Source: Scybalosoma faecavium (GTDB lineage Bacteria; Bacillota; Clostridia; Christensenellales; Christensenellaceae). Taken from it: 64,000 bases of DNA. The stretch spans positions 1-64,000 of the forward strand of contig DVKG01000003.1 in NCBI GenBank assembly GCA_018716135.1. Direction: 5' to 3'. The position numbers and the translations under genes were made by a program. Under the pieces are notes generated by a model. It was not told the origin of the DNA and did not search any database. It saw nothing but the letters and a program-made list of their open reading frames with translations. Positions 41,339 to 50,584 of the stretch are shown here, piece by piece (positions within the stretch are counted from its first letter, which is position 1; the number at the start of each line of letters is the position of its first letter).

Positions 41339-44252
41339 GTTTCAGTCCCTCCACCGCGAGCAGGCTGCGCAGCCTTATCTTAGCCGCGCCGAGATTGTTA
41401 ATCTCATCTATCTTCAGCTGTGTATACAGCTTCCCGCCACCTTCCAGTATGTCCTTTACCTGATCTGTCGTTATGGCGTCCAGACCGCATCCGAACGACA
41501 CCAGCTGCACCAGCTCCATGTCATCGTTCTCCAACACGTACCTCGCCGCCTCGTACAGTCTCGCGTGATACGTCCATTGGTTAAGCACGTTCAATCTGCC
41601 TCGCTCTCTCGGTCTTATTGCATCCTCGCTCACCACAACGCAGCCGAGCGAACCAAGCAGTACGTCTATGCCGTGGTTTATTTCTGTATCTACGTGATAA
41701 GGTCTGCCCGCCAGCACGATTATCGTCATGCCGTTTTCCCGAGCGTATGCTATCGCCTCGTCGCCTTTGCGGAATACATCCTCTTTATATTCGTAGTACG
41801 CCTCGTATGCTTTATCAACCGCGGCGGCGCTGACTTTTTTGTCTATTCCCATCGTTTGATAAAAATACTTCTGCACATGCTTTTTGAATTCCTTTGGATT
41901 GTGCGGCGCCAGATACGGATTCATAAACTTGACCTCCGCCAGCCTTTTTACATTCGCAGCCAAAAGCTCCGGATAATACGCAACCACAGGACAATTATAA
42001 TAGTTGTCTCCCAGATTCTCATTAAAGTTATACGGCATACACGGATAGAATATAGCGTCCACGCCCTGATCCATGAGCCTCTCTACGTGACCATGCATCA
42101 GCTTCGCAGGGTAGCAGACGGTGTCCGAAGGAATTGTATGCTGTCCGAGCATATACGTCTCTCTGCTTCCTACTCCGCTCGTCACTACTTTAAAATCCAT
42201 TTCCGTAAGCAGCGTCGTCCAGAACGGAAGATTCTCGTACATATTCAGTCCAAGCGGTATTCCTATAGTTCTGCCTTTGCCTTGTTTTGGAATCTGCTGC
42301 ACTCTTTCCAGCTTATAGGCGTACAAATCGGGTATATCGCTCTTTTTGCCGCCCAGCGCGCCTTCGCACCTGTTGCCCGATATGAATTTTTCTCCGCCCG
42401 GGAACATATTCACCGTCAGCTTGCAATGATTCTCGCAGCCTTTGCATACCGCAACTTTAGACTTGTGCGTAAAGTTCTTTAGCTGTTCGAGTGATATTAA
42501 CGTGCTTTTCTCCTTGCCCAGCATTTTAGAATGAAGCGCCGCGCCGTATGCGCCCATGAGTCCTGCTATGGTCGGTCTGACGACATCTTTCCCCACCTCT
42601 CGCTCAAAAGCGCGCAGTATTGCATCGTTCAAGAAGGTTCCGCCCTGTACAACTATGTGATTTCCTATGTCGTCTGGGCTCTTTGCGCGTATTACCTTAT
42701 ACAGCGCGTTTTTCACTACGCTTACAGACAGCCCCGCCGATATATCCTCTACCGTCGCGCCGTCCTTCTGCGCCTGTTTTACGCTGGAATTCATAAATAC
42801 AGTGCATCGTGAACCCAGATTTGCCGCATGTTTAGCAAAAAGTCCCAAAGAAGCAAAGTCAGCTGTCTCGTAGCCCAGAGCCTGAGCGAAGCTGGCTATA
42901 AACGACCCGCAGCCCGACGAGCATGCTTCATTGAGCATTATGGAATCTATAGCTCCGTTTCTGAGCTTGAAGCACTTCATATCCTGCCCGCCTATATCAA
43001 TTATAAAGTCAACATCCGGATCGAACGCCCGAGCTGCATGAAAATGCGCCACAGTCTCTACTATTCCGTCGTCCGCGTGCAGAGCGTGCCTCAGCAGCTC
43101 TTCTCCGTATCCCGTGACTGTGCATCCGCATATCTGCACTCTGTCCCCTATCTGCTCGTATATTTTGATAAGCTCAAGACGTATTACATCCAGAGGTTCT
43201 CCATGATTGGCGTCGTAGAAGCTGTAGAGCATTTTGCCATCCTCTGTTATAAGCGCCAGCTTCGTCGTTGTAGATCCCGCATCTATTCCAAGATACGCCT
43301 TGCCGGAATATGTCATAATATCCGCATTTTCTACCGTATCCTTCTCATGTCTTGCTTTGAACTCCTGATATTCCTCGAAGTTGGCAAAAAGCGGCGGCAG
43401 CGAATTTGTAAAGTCAGCTTCAGACGGTTTCGTCAGCGCAAGCGCGATTTCCTGCATAGACAGCGGTTCTTCCTCCGCCGCGAGCATCGCCGTGCCCATA
43501 GCCACAAAATACTGCGCGTTATCCGGGAATATGGCGTGCTCCTCATCCAGCTTCAGAGTTTTTACAAATCTATCTCTTAACCCAAGGCCGAACGTCAGCG
43601 GCCCACCGAGAAAAGCTATTTTCCCTTTCAGTTCTCGCCCCGCCGCCAGTCCTGATATTGTCTGCGATACTATAGCCTGATATATACTCGCGGCAATATC
43701 CTCTTTGCTCGCGCCCTGATTGAGCAGCGGCTGTATGTCAGACTTTGCAAAAACGCCGCAGCGCGAAGCTATATTGTATATCTGCTTATGCCCGAAATAA
43801 AGCTCGTCCAGCTCCGGCGCAGTCACTGACAGCAGCGCCGCCATTTGGTCAATAAAAGCACCCGTGCCTCCCGCACAAGTGCCGTTCATTCTCTCTTCGT
43901 TTCCGCCGGACAGGAAAAGTATTTTCGCGTCCTCTCCGCCCAGCTCCACGACCGCATCTGTTCCCGGGATGAGCACACCACATGCTTTTTTCGTCGCAAA
44001 AACCTCCTGCACAAACGGCAGGCCGGACGAACCCGAAAGCCCAAGTCCCGCCGAACCTGAAAGCGCAAAGTGAATTCTCGCATTCGGCAGCACTATTCTT
44101 TTTACGTCGCTCATCTGAGAGAGCGCCGTCTCTCTCACTCGGGAGTGGTGTCTCTCATATTTCTTATAAATAATCTGCATGTCCTTATTTATAACCACAG
44201 TTTTTACTGTGGTAGAACCGCAGTCCATTCCAATATAATATGTTCCCTGCAT
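41331..44252 (-). CDS. Acyl-CoA dehydratase activase with two ATPase modules and DUF2229
   Basis: 973 residues. Two ASKHA ATPase domains of the BadF/BadG/BcrA/BcrD family: IGMDCGSTTVKTVVI near residue 7 and LGIDAGSTTTKLALI near 320; each also has a GGQD/GGED motif (VELGGEDAKIL, IDIGGQDMKC). Cysteine segments such as CAGGTGAFIDQ and CSSGCGSFIAS bridge the 4Fe-4S cluster in such activators. A DUF2229 region follows (about 640-870) with CKGCENHCKL. The ATG at 44252 has AGAGGCGAG upstream; a GTG at 44267 is less likely. In many Clostridia this and the next gene are one protein of about 1,400 residues. Confidence 0.82.
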   Translation of the reverse strand: MQGTYYIGMDCGSTTVKTVVINKDMQIIYKKYERHHSRVRETALSQMSDVKRIVLPNARIHFALSGSAGLGLSGSSGLPFVQEVFATKKACGVLIPGTDAVVELGGEDAKILFLSGGNEERMNGTCAGGTGAFIDQMAALLSVTAPELDELYFGHKQIYNIASRCGVFAKSDIQPLLNQGASKEDIAASIYQAIVSQTISGLAAGRELKGKIAFLGGPLTFGLGLRDRFVKTLKLDEEHAIFPDNAQYFVAMGTAMLAAEEEPLSMQEIALALTKPSEADFTNSLPPLFANFEEYQEFKARHEKDTVENADIMTYSGKAYLGIDAGSTTTKLALITEDGKMLYSFYDANHGEPLDVIRLELIKIYEQIGDRVQICGCTVTGYGEELLRHALHADDGIVETVAHFHAARAFDPDVDFIIDIGGQDMKCFKLRNGAIDSIMLNEACSSGCGSFIASFAQALGYETADFASLGLFAKHAANLGSRCTVFMNSSVKQAQKDGATVEDISAGLSVSVVKNALYKVIRAKSPDDIGNHIVVQGGTFLNDAILRAFEREVGKDVVRPTIAGLMGAYGAALHSKMLGKEKSTLISLEQLKNFTHKSKVAVCKGCENHCKLTVNMFPGGEKFISGNRCEGALGGKKSDIPDLYAYKLERVQQIPKQGKGRTIGIPLGLNMYENLPFWTTLLTEMDFKVVTSGVGSRETYMLGQHTIPSDTVCYPAKLMHGHVERLMDQGVDAIFYPCMPYNFNENLGDNYYNCPVVAYYPELLAANVKRLAEVKFMNPYLAPHNPKEFKKHVQKYFYQTMGIDKKVSAAAVDKAYEAYYEYKEDVFRKGDEAIAYARENGMTIIVLAGRPYHVDTEINHGIDVLLGSLGCVVVSEDAIRPRERGRLNVLNQWTYHARLYEAARYVLENDDMELVQLVSFGCGLDAITTDQVKDILEGGGKLYTQLKIDEINNLGAAKIRLRSLLAVEGLKHG

Positions 44253-44263
44253 ATCTCGCCTCT

Positions 44264-45259
44264 TCACTCACTGATATGAGCTTGTTTTATTTCTTGCGTA
44301 AGCTCCAAAAGCTGTGCAAGAGTATTCACTCTGACCAATCTCGTTCTCATTTCTCTCGCGCCATGCATTCCCTTCGTGTACCACGCAGCATGCTTGCGCA
44401 TCTCTTTTATAGCGACGCTCTCCGGCTTTTGAAGGCAGGCGTGCCGCGCGTGCTCTTCCAGAGCATCCAGTCTCTCGGCCGGCGTCGATTTTTTTATTAC
44501 CCCTGTTTTAAAGTATTCCAATATCTCACGGAATATGAAAGGATCTCCCAGAGCGCCGCGAGCCACCATTATCCCATCGCAGCCTGTATATTGCAGCATT
44601 TTCTCCGCGCTCTCGGCGTCGAATATATCTCCGTTGCCTATCACGGGTATGCTTATCTTTTGTTTAATCCTGGCTATTATATCCCAATCTGCCTTGCCTT
44701 CGTAATACTGAGACCTAAGCCTGCCGTGTATTGTCACGGCGTCTGCGCCGTTATCCTCTGCTATAACCGCAAAATCAGCCGCATTTTGAATAGTCGGATC
44801 GAATCCCTTTCGGAATTTTACCGTGACGGGCAGTTTCGTCGCTTTTTTAACTGCCGAGATGATTTTCCCCGCGGCGCGGGCGTTTTTCATAAGCGCGCAG
44901 CCCTCTCCGTTATTTACAATCTTCGGCGCGGGACATCCCATATTAATATCGAAAAGGGCGATTTTATCGCCCATCTCCCCTTCTAATTCTCTCGCTGTCT
45001 CCGCTATTATATCCGGCTCGCTGCCAAAAAGCTGCACTCCTGCTTTTCCTTCTTCTTCAGATACAGCGAGCAGCTCCCTGGTGCGCTTGCTTCCGTATTT
45101 TATCCCCTTTGCGCTGACCATTTCAGTATAGGTAAGACCTGCGCCCTGAGCGGCGCATAGCCTTCGGAACGATACGTCCGTCACGCCCGCCAAGGGCGCG
45201 AGCAAAACTCTGTTCCGCGCGAAAGGCAGCGACTCGCTTTTCGTTTCTATTCGTCCCAC
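44264..45259 (-). CDS. dusB: tRNA-dihydrouridine synthase (DusB-like), GTG start
   Basis: 331 residues, FMN-dependent. VLLAPLAGVTDVSFRRLC near the N-terminus, FDINMGCPAPKIVNNGEGCALM near 100-121 with the catalytic cysteine, and VTIHGRLRSQYYEGKADW near 175. It reduces specific uridines in tRNA D-loops. The start is GTG at 45259 with GGAGGTGA eight bases upstream. It overlaps the preceding gene by 13 bases. Confidence 0.92.
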   Translation of the reverse strand: MGRIETKSESLPFARNRVLLAPLAGVTDVSFRRLCAAQGAGLTYTEMVSAKGIKYGSKRTRELLAVSEEEGKAGVQLFGSEPDIIAETARELEGEMGDKIALFDINMGCPAPKIVNNGEGCALMKNARAAGKIISAVKKATKLPVTVKFRKGFDPTIQNAADFAVIAEDNGADAVTIHGRLRSQYYEGKADWDIIARIKQKISIPVIGNGDIFDAESAEKMLQYTGCDGIMVARGALGDPFIFREILEYFKTGVIKKSTPAERLDALEEHARHACLQKPESVAIKEMRKHAAWYTKGMHGAREMRTRLVRVNTLAQLLELTQEIKQAHISE

Positions 45260-45846
45260 GATTCCGTCACCTCCGCGCTTTCACTCGGCTGGGGAATATC
45301 CTCGCCTTTTATAGTTTTGTCCTCTTTCATCTCTATACTGTCTATGAGCCAGCTGCCGTTCTGCTTCACCAAAACGACGTCATATACGCCGCTTTGTATA
45401 AAGTAATCCGTAACCTGATCTTCAGGAAGTGTAGACGTAAGCGCAGCGGATATGTCGGATATTTCATCCTCTACTGTGAGCTTTACTTTTTTAGACCACG
45501 GGAACACGATATGAAAGGATACGCTTGTGCTCTGTGCATAGTTGCTTATGGTATAGCCTCTGTTTCTGGTCTGTGTGTCCAGCTCTGTCTCGTTCAGAAA
45601 GTCCTGTGTAAACACCTTCCCGAGCAGCTCTGTGTCGCTGTTCTCAACAGGCGTCAGAATTACGGAAGCCCGTTTGCTGAAGCCGTCCTCTGTTATTACC
45701 TGCACGTTAACGGTATTGAGCGCAGTAAAAAGCGCAAGCAGCACCAAAACCAAAGCAGCCAGCGTCGCGAGCAGCTTGCCCGCGATGTATCTCCAGAACT
45801 TGCCTTTGTCGAATTCCAGTTTCTTCTTCGCGTTTTTTACGTTCAC
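45247..45846 (-). CDS. Single-pass membrane protein of unknown function, GTG start
   Basis: 199 residues. A basic N-terminus (KNAKKKLEFDKGKFWR) precedes one membrane helix (about 24-48), then about 150 residues of extracellular sequence with alternating strands (VILTPVENSDTELLGKV; GVYDVVLVKQNGSWLIDSIE) that looks like a SnoaL/NTF2-like or DUF4829-type fold. GTG at 45846 with AGAGGTGAG upstream is preferred over the GTG six codons earlier. Co-transcribed with dusB. I do not recognise a function. Confidence 0.6.
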   Translation of the reverse strand: MNVKNAKKKLEFDKGKFWRYIAGKLLATLAALVLVLLALFTALNTVNVQVITEDGFSKRASVILTPVENSDTELLGKVFTQDFLNETELDTQTRNRGYTISNYAQSTSVSFHIVFPWSKKVKLTVEDEISDISAALTSTLPEDQVTDYFIQSGVYDVVLVKQNGSWLIDSIEMKEDKTIKGEDIPQPSESAEVTESWDE

Positions 45847-46069
45847 GCTCTCACCTCTTTCCACAGACTAATATCTATATTGCTCCTCGTGTATCATAGC
45901 AGGAACTAAATCGTCTAAGCCATATTGTTCTTCAACGCCTGAGAGTGCCTTTTCACATCTCTTTTCATAAATCAGAGTTTACAAGTAATTCAGCAGCTAT
46001 ATAAACCTTTAAATCCAAAAGATGCAATTAGCAAGTTATCGCTCATACTGTTTTATAAAGTATATCGCC

Positions 46070-48022
46070 TTAGTACAGCTTCGCTCCCGCAGGAATGTGA
46101 TCGTCCACCATCAAGAGATGCAGTTTTTCTTCGCCTTCTTCTTCGTGAACGGCACTAATCAGCATGCCGCAGGATTCAATTCCCATCATGGGTCTCGGCG
46201 GAAGATTTGTAATAGCGATGCATGTCTTGCCGACCAGCTCTTCCGGCTCATAATAAGCGTGAATACCGCTTAAAATAGTTCTGTCAGTGCCTGTTCCGTC
46301 GTCCAGAGTGAACTGTAACAGCTTCTTGGACTTCGGTACTGCTACACATTCTTTAACCTTTACCGCTCTGAAATCAGACTTGCTGAATGTATCGAAATCT
46401 ACAAATTCCTCAAACAAAGGCTCTACCTTCACTTTGGAAAAATCAATCTCTTCCGGCTCAGCTTTTACATCATTTGCAGCAGCTTCAGAAGCCTTAGCTC
46501 CCTTGTTCGCGCCATTCAGAGGCTTCATCGTCGGGAACAGCAATACCTCGCGGATTGAATATTGATCTGTGAGCAACATAACCATTCTGTCAATGCCTAT
46601 GCCCAGGCCGCCCGTCGGAGGCATGCCGTATTCCAGAGCGGTTACATAATCCTCATCCATCATGTGAGCCTCGTCGTCTCCCGCCTCTCTCTGCTTTAGC
46701 TGCTGTTCAAATCTGGCTTTCTGATCTATCGGGTCGTTAAGCTCGGAGAATGCGTTGCCCAGCTCTCTGCCCGTCGCGAATGCTTCGAATCTCTCTGTCA
46801 GCCACGGCTCATCCGGTTTTCTCGACGCCAGCGGGCTAACTTCGACAGGATAATCCATTATGAAAGTGGGCTGGATCAAATTGTCCTCGACAAATTCTTC
46901 AAACGCAGCATTCATCAGCGTTCCTCTTGTCTGACCGGGCTGTACATTAAGACCTATAGATTTTGCAAGCTCTCTCGCTTCCTCATCATTCTCACACGCC
47001 GCAAAATCAGCTCCGGAGTATTTCTTTACCGCTTCTGCCATGGTCATTCTCGCCCACGGCACTGTCAAATCTACATCCGTCCCCTGATACTTTATCTTCG
47101 TCGTGCCGTTGACCTTTTCGCAGCAGTATGCAAAAAGATTCTCGCACAGCTCCATCATGCCCTTGTAATCCGTATATGCTTCATAGAGCTCTATTGTCGT
47201 AAACTCAGGATTATGCTTTAAATCCATTCCTTCGTTGCGGAATATTCTGCCAATCTCGTAAACCTTCTCCAGCCCGCCTACGATTAGACGCTTTAAATGC
47301 AGCTCCGTCGCAATGCGCAAATACATATCTATGTCCAGCGTATTGTGATGCGTCACGAACGGACGAGCCGCCGCGCCGCCTGCCGTGCCGTGCAGTATGG
47401 GAGTTTCCACCTCAATGTATCCGCGGGAATCCATGAAGTCGCGTACATGCTTGATAATAGCAGAACGCGCTTTAAATGTGTCGCGAACCTGAGGATTGAC
47501 TATCAGATCCACATATCTTTGTCTGTATCTCAGCTCGGGGTCTTTGAGGCCGTGGAATTTCTCCGGCAAAGGCAGCAGAGACTTGCTCAGGAGCGTTACC
47601 TCGTGCGCTTTTACTGTTATCTCTCCTGCATTCGTGCGGAAGACCTCGCCCTTTACGCCTACAATGTCGCCTATATCATACGTTTTGTATGTCTTATACG
47701 GCTCTTCTCCCATTACGTCCTTGCGGGCGTAGCACTGTATCTGACCTTCGGCGTCCAGCACGTGGAAGAAGCTTGCTTTTCCCATTACGCGCTTGCTCAT
47801 GATTCTGCCCGCGATAGTCTGAACGCTGCCTTCCAAGTTTTCAAAGTCGTTAAAAATCTGCTTGGATGTCGCCGTGCGGTCAAACTTCATTATATTAAAA
47901 GGATCATTGCCCGCTTCGCGCATAGCCGCAAGCTTCTCGCGGCGCAGCCTGCTAACTTGGGTTATATCCTCTGTCTTTTCCTGCTTCTGCTGCTTGCTGT
48001 TTTGATTGTTATTGTCTGCCAT
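46070..48022 (-). CDS. lysS: Lysyl-tRNA synthetase fused to a Trbp111-like tRNA-binding domain
   Basis: 650 residues, about 150 more than a normal class II LysRS. The N-terminal OB-fold (about 50-170) and catalytic domain carry motif 2 (YEIGRIFRNEGMD near 265) and motif 3 (GLGIGIDRMVMLL near 485). After a linker (about 505-540, Ala/Lys/Glu-rich) comes a complete EMAPII/Trbp111-type OB domain (about 545-650: FSKSDFRAVKVKECVAVPKS, then GMLISA). That domain is usually found on MetRS or as a separate protein. It should increase tRNA affinity. Follows greA by 49 bases. Confidence 0.92.
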   Translation of the reverse strand: MADNNNQNSKQQKQEKTEDITQVSRLRREKLAAMREAGNDPFNIMKFDRTATSKQIFNDFENLEGSVQTIAGRIMSKRVMGKASFFHVLDAEGQIQCYARKDVMGEEPYKTYKTYDIGDIVGVKGEVFRTNAGEITVKAHEVTLLSKSLLPLPEKFHGLKDPELRYRQRYVDLIVNPQVRDTFKARSAIIKHVRDFMDSRGYIEVETPILHGTAGGAAARPFVTHHNTLDIDMYLRIATELHLKRLIVGGLEKVYEIGRIFRNEGMDLKHNPEFTTIELYEAYTDYKGMMELCENLFAYCCEKVNGTTKIKYQGTDVDLTVPWARMTMAEAVKKYSGADFAACENDEEARELAKSIGLNVQPGQTRGTLMNAAFEEFVEDNLIQPTFIMDYPVEVSPLASRKPDEPWLTERFEAFATGRELGNAFSELNDPIDQKARFEQQLKQREAGDDEAHMMDEDYVTALEYGMPPTGGLGIGIDRMVMLLTDQYSIREVLLFPTMKPLNGANKGAKASEAAANDVKAEPEEIDFSKVKVEPLFEEFVDFDTFSKSDFRAVKVKECVAVPKSKKLLQFTLDDGTGTDRTILSGIHAYYEPEELVGKTCIAITNLPPRPMMGIESCGMLISAVHEEEGEEKLHLLMVDDHIPAGAKLY

Positions 48023-48071
48023 ATCTTTTCCTTATGTATTTGAGTATTAATATTGTATTTTGTGATAAAAC

Positions 48072-48578
48072 CTACGCTCTTGAAATTTCCTTTATTTCAA
48101 AGCATATCGCGCCTGCCGGCACTTCAATTTTGACCTTTTCTCCTACCATCCTGCCCATCAGCGCCGAGCCCACAGGAGATTCGTTTGATATTGAGCCGGC
48201 GTCTACATCCGACTCAGCCGAGCCCAGTATGCGGAACGTCTCTTCTTCTCCGATTGTCTCGTCCGTCGGCATTCCCTTAGCATCGAGCGCTATTTCTATC
48301 ATACGAACCTTCGTACCTACGCCTACTCTGGTCAGATTTATGTCCTCGTCATCTACGACAACTGCATTGAGCAGCTGCTTCTCCATATCTGCGATCTGAC
48401 CTTCGATTCTGCTTTGCTCGTTTCTCGCCTCGGTATATTCTGCGTTCTCGCTCAAGTCGCCGAAGCCGCGTGCAATTTTAATCTGTTCTGATATTTCAGC
48501 GCGTTTTACGGTTTTTAGATACTCCAGCTTTTGCTCAAGTTCCTCTTTACCTTTGCGCGTTAAAACAAATTCGTTAGC
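48072..48578 (-). CDS. greA: Transcription elongation factor GreA, TTG start
   Basis: 168 residues. N-terminal coiled coil (FVLTRKGKEELEQKLEYLKTVKR) with the acidic tip DLSENAEYTEAR, and a C-terminal FKBP-like domain (SNESPVGSALMGRMVGEKV). It rescues backtracked RNA polymerase. The start is TTG at 48578 with GGAGGT seven bases upstream; an earlier TTG at 48596 overlaps the ribosome site itself. The greA-lysS order is common in Clostridia. Confidence 0.94.
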   Translation of the reverse strand, partial: ANEFVLTRKGKEELEQKLEYLKTVKRAEISEQIKIARGFGDLSENAEYTEARNEQSRIEGQIADMEKQLLNAVVVDDEDINLTRVGVGTKVRMIEIALDAKGMPTDETIGEEETFRILGSAESDVDAGSISNESPVGSALMGRMVGEKVKIEVPAGAICFEIKEISRA

Positions 48579-48771
48579 CAAGTTTATTACCTCCAAATTG
48601 TCTATATATCTATTTGCAAGTCCGGCGCTCTTTGACTCCGGAATACTATTATGATTTTTCTTTTGTAATTTATATTTCTAACCGTAGTAATTTTCGCCGA
48701 AAACGCTTTTCTGTCCCGGCACTTTATTTTACACTTTTAACGCTTGAATGTCTACACCGCTCCTGAAATTA

Positions 48772-49404
48772 CTAACTGAGCGCGCGAAGCAGCTTAGCCT
48801 TAGCTCTCTGCAATGCGTTATCTACAGATTTCTGCGGTTTATCCAGCATAGAAGCTATCTGACCGTATGTGTAGCCCATGAGATACATCTCCAAAACATC
48901 CCTCTCCAGCAACGAAAGCTTGTCGTCTATCATCTTGTTTATGTCACGTATGGATTCTTTTTCCAGGTATATCTGCTCCGGCGTGCTTTCTTCCATCCCT
49001 ACCGTAACATCCATCAGCGTCTGACTTGCATCGTCGCTCTCATATGCCGTCCCGTCCAGCGATACGTATGAGTTGAGCGGAAAATGCTTTTTTCTGGTCG
49101 CGGTCTTGATTGCCGTTATCATTTGGCGAGTAATACAAAGCTCTGCAAAAGCGTAAAAGGACTTCCGCTTATCCGCGTCGTAGCTCCGTATAGCTTTATA
49201 AAGACCTATCATACCCTCTTGGATAAGATCGTCTCTGTCCGCGCCTATGAGAAAGTACGACCTCGCTTTTTTTCTGACGTGATTTTTATATTTGCTCATC
49301 AGAAAATCCAGCGCATCGTTATCTCCGCGCCGCGCCCTCTCTGCAAGCTCGGCATCCTCCATGTCCTGATACAAGCGCATCTCTTCGAGTGCTTCTGAAT
49401 TCAT
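48772..49404 (-). CDS. sigH: RNA polymerase sigma factor SigH
   Basis: 210 residues. Region 2 has DALDFLMSKYKNHVRKKARSYFLIGADRDDLIQEGMIGLYKAIRS (about 29-73) and region 4 has LSLLERDVLEMYLMGYTYGQIASML with a QKSVDNALQRAKAKL recognition helix. It closely fits the Spo0H/SigH type, used for sporulation onset or competence-like genes. The ATG overlaps the rlmB stop by four bases, a known cysS-mrnC-rlmB-sigH arrangement of Firmicutes. Confidence 0.92.
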   Translation of the reverse strand: MNSEALEEMRLYQDMEDAELAERARRGDNDALDFLMSKYKNHVRKKARSYFLIGADRDDLIQEGMIGLYKAIRSYDADKRKSFYAFAELCITRQMITAIKTATRKKHFPLNSYVSLDGTAYESDDASQTLMDVTVGMEESTPEQIYLEKESIRDINKMIDDKLSLLERDVLEMYLMGYTYGQIASMLDKPQKSVDNALQRAKAKLLRALS

Positions 49405-50168
49405 GAATCCTGCCTCGTCTTTTCATACATAAGCACCGCAGCAGCAGCGGAAGCGTTAAGCGATTCAATCTTACCTTTCATTTCTATACTCACCACGAAG
49501 TCACTTCTCTCTCTGACTAAACGCGATACTCCTTCGCCTTCCGCGCCGATCACAAGACAGAGCGCCCCTGACAAATTACATTTTTGAGCCGGTACTCCTC
49601 CCATATCCGCACTCGCGACCCAGACTCCGCGCTCTTTGAGCACATCTATCGTGGACGCCATATTCGTCACCTTGACTATGGGTATGTATTCTTCCGCGCC
49701 GCACGCCGCCTTGCAGGCCGCCGCCGTCATAGACGCGCTTCGCCTGCGAGGGATGATGACGCCATGCGCTCCAAAAACCTCCGCGCTCCTGACTATTGCG
49801 CCGAGATTCTGGTTGTCCGATATTCCGTCCAGCGCAATTATAAACGGCGGTCTGCCTTCCGATTCAGCCTTGGCAAAAACGTCGTCCAGCTCAGCATATT
49901 TCACGGGTGATACCTGAGCCGCTATTCCCTGATGATTTCCCGTTCGCCCGTTAAATCCCATCGGCATAGCCATTTCATCCAGCTTGCTCCTCGGCACCTG
50001 CTTGACAGGAACTCCGTTTTTCTTCGCCAGAGCTAACAGCTCGCGTATGCTCCCGTCCTGCGCGCCCGAGGCCACATACACCGCGTCCACGCTTCTCTCG
50101 GATTTCAGCGCCTCGCGCACAGTATTCCTTCCTATTACTATTCCGTTTGTATCTATGCTATCCTTCAT
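49401..50168 (-). CDS. rlmB: 23S rRNA (guanosine-2'-O)-methyltransferase RlmB (TrmH family)
   Basis: 255 residues. N-terminal substrate-binding domain (GRNTVREALKSERSVDAVYVA) and a SPOUT domain with LDGISDNQNLGAIVRSAEVFG near 105-125 and VIGAEGEGVSRLVRE then SLNASAAAAVLMYE at the C-terminus. It methylates G2251 of 23S rRNA in E. coli. Overlaps the mrnC end by 11 bases. Confidence 0.92.
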   Translation of the reverse strand: MKDSIDTNGIVIGRNTVREALKSERSVDAVYVASGAQDGSIRELLALAKKNGVPVKQVPRSKLDEMAMPMGFNGRTGNHQGIAAQVSPVKYAELDDVFAKAESEGRPPFIIALDGISDNQNLGAIVRSAEVFGAHGVIIPRRRSASMTAAACKAACGAEEYIPIVKVTNMASTIDVLKERGVWVASADMGGVPAQKCNLSGALCLVIGAEGEGVSRLVRERSDFVVSIEMKGKIESLNASAAAAVLMYEKTRQDS

Positions 50169-50565
50169 TATTCTCCCCTAATATATTGTCGAAAAGGACG
50201 TCAATTCTGTTTTTTTCTCCGGAAAGATATAAGTATCCTATCACCGCTTCGAGACCCGTCGCCTTGTGATAATCCGCCACGGACATATTTTTCGGCGTTG
50301 TCGCTACCTTTGCGTTTCTGCCTCTGCGAAACACGTCCCTCTCCTGCTCCGTAAGCATGTCCATTATTCTGTCTGCGGCTTCAGCCTGCGCGCCCGCGTT
50401 GACTATGCCGCTAACCTCCCTGTGCAGCGCGCCCACTCCTGCGCCGCTGCTCTTTATCCTGCTGGCGCGCGCATACAAATCGTAAACAGTATCCCCTATG
50501 TATGCCAGAACGAGCGGCGGTTTCATCCGCGCTTGCTTTTCTCCTATAGGCGCGAGTATATCCAT
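50158..50565 (-). CDS. mrnC: Mini-ribonuclease III (MrnC)
   Basis: 135 residues: an RNase III catalytic domain without the dsRNA-binding domain. LAYIGDTVYDLYAR carries the RNase III signature Asp, and TGLEAVIGYLYLSG the second acidic set. It matures 23S rRNA ends. The ATG at 50565 has AAGGAG eight bases upstream; the open frame extends 13 codons further, into the cwlD gene, without a site. Usually beside cysS; cysS is not adjacent here. Confidence 0.93.
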   Translation of the reverse strand: MDILAPIGEKQARMKPPLVLAYIGDTVYDLYARASRIKSSGAGVGALHREVSGIVNAGAQAEAADRIMDMLTEQERDVFRRGRNAKVATTPKNMSVADYHKATGLEAVIGYLYLSGEKNRIDVLFDNILGENNEG

Positions 50566-50584
50566 ATCAATTTCTCCTTGTATT

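Noticed and set aside
41127..42482. Long + strand open frame of 451 codons
   Set aside because: It is antisense to the activase genes, whose products have clear ATPase motifs. The antisense translation has no recognisable domain and is rich in Arg, Tyr and His, as expected of an antisense shadow.
48023..48071. Possible T-box upstream of lysS
   Set aside because: Only 49 bases separate greA from lysS and no T-box sequence or specifier structure is visible.
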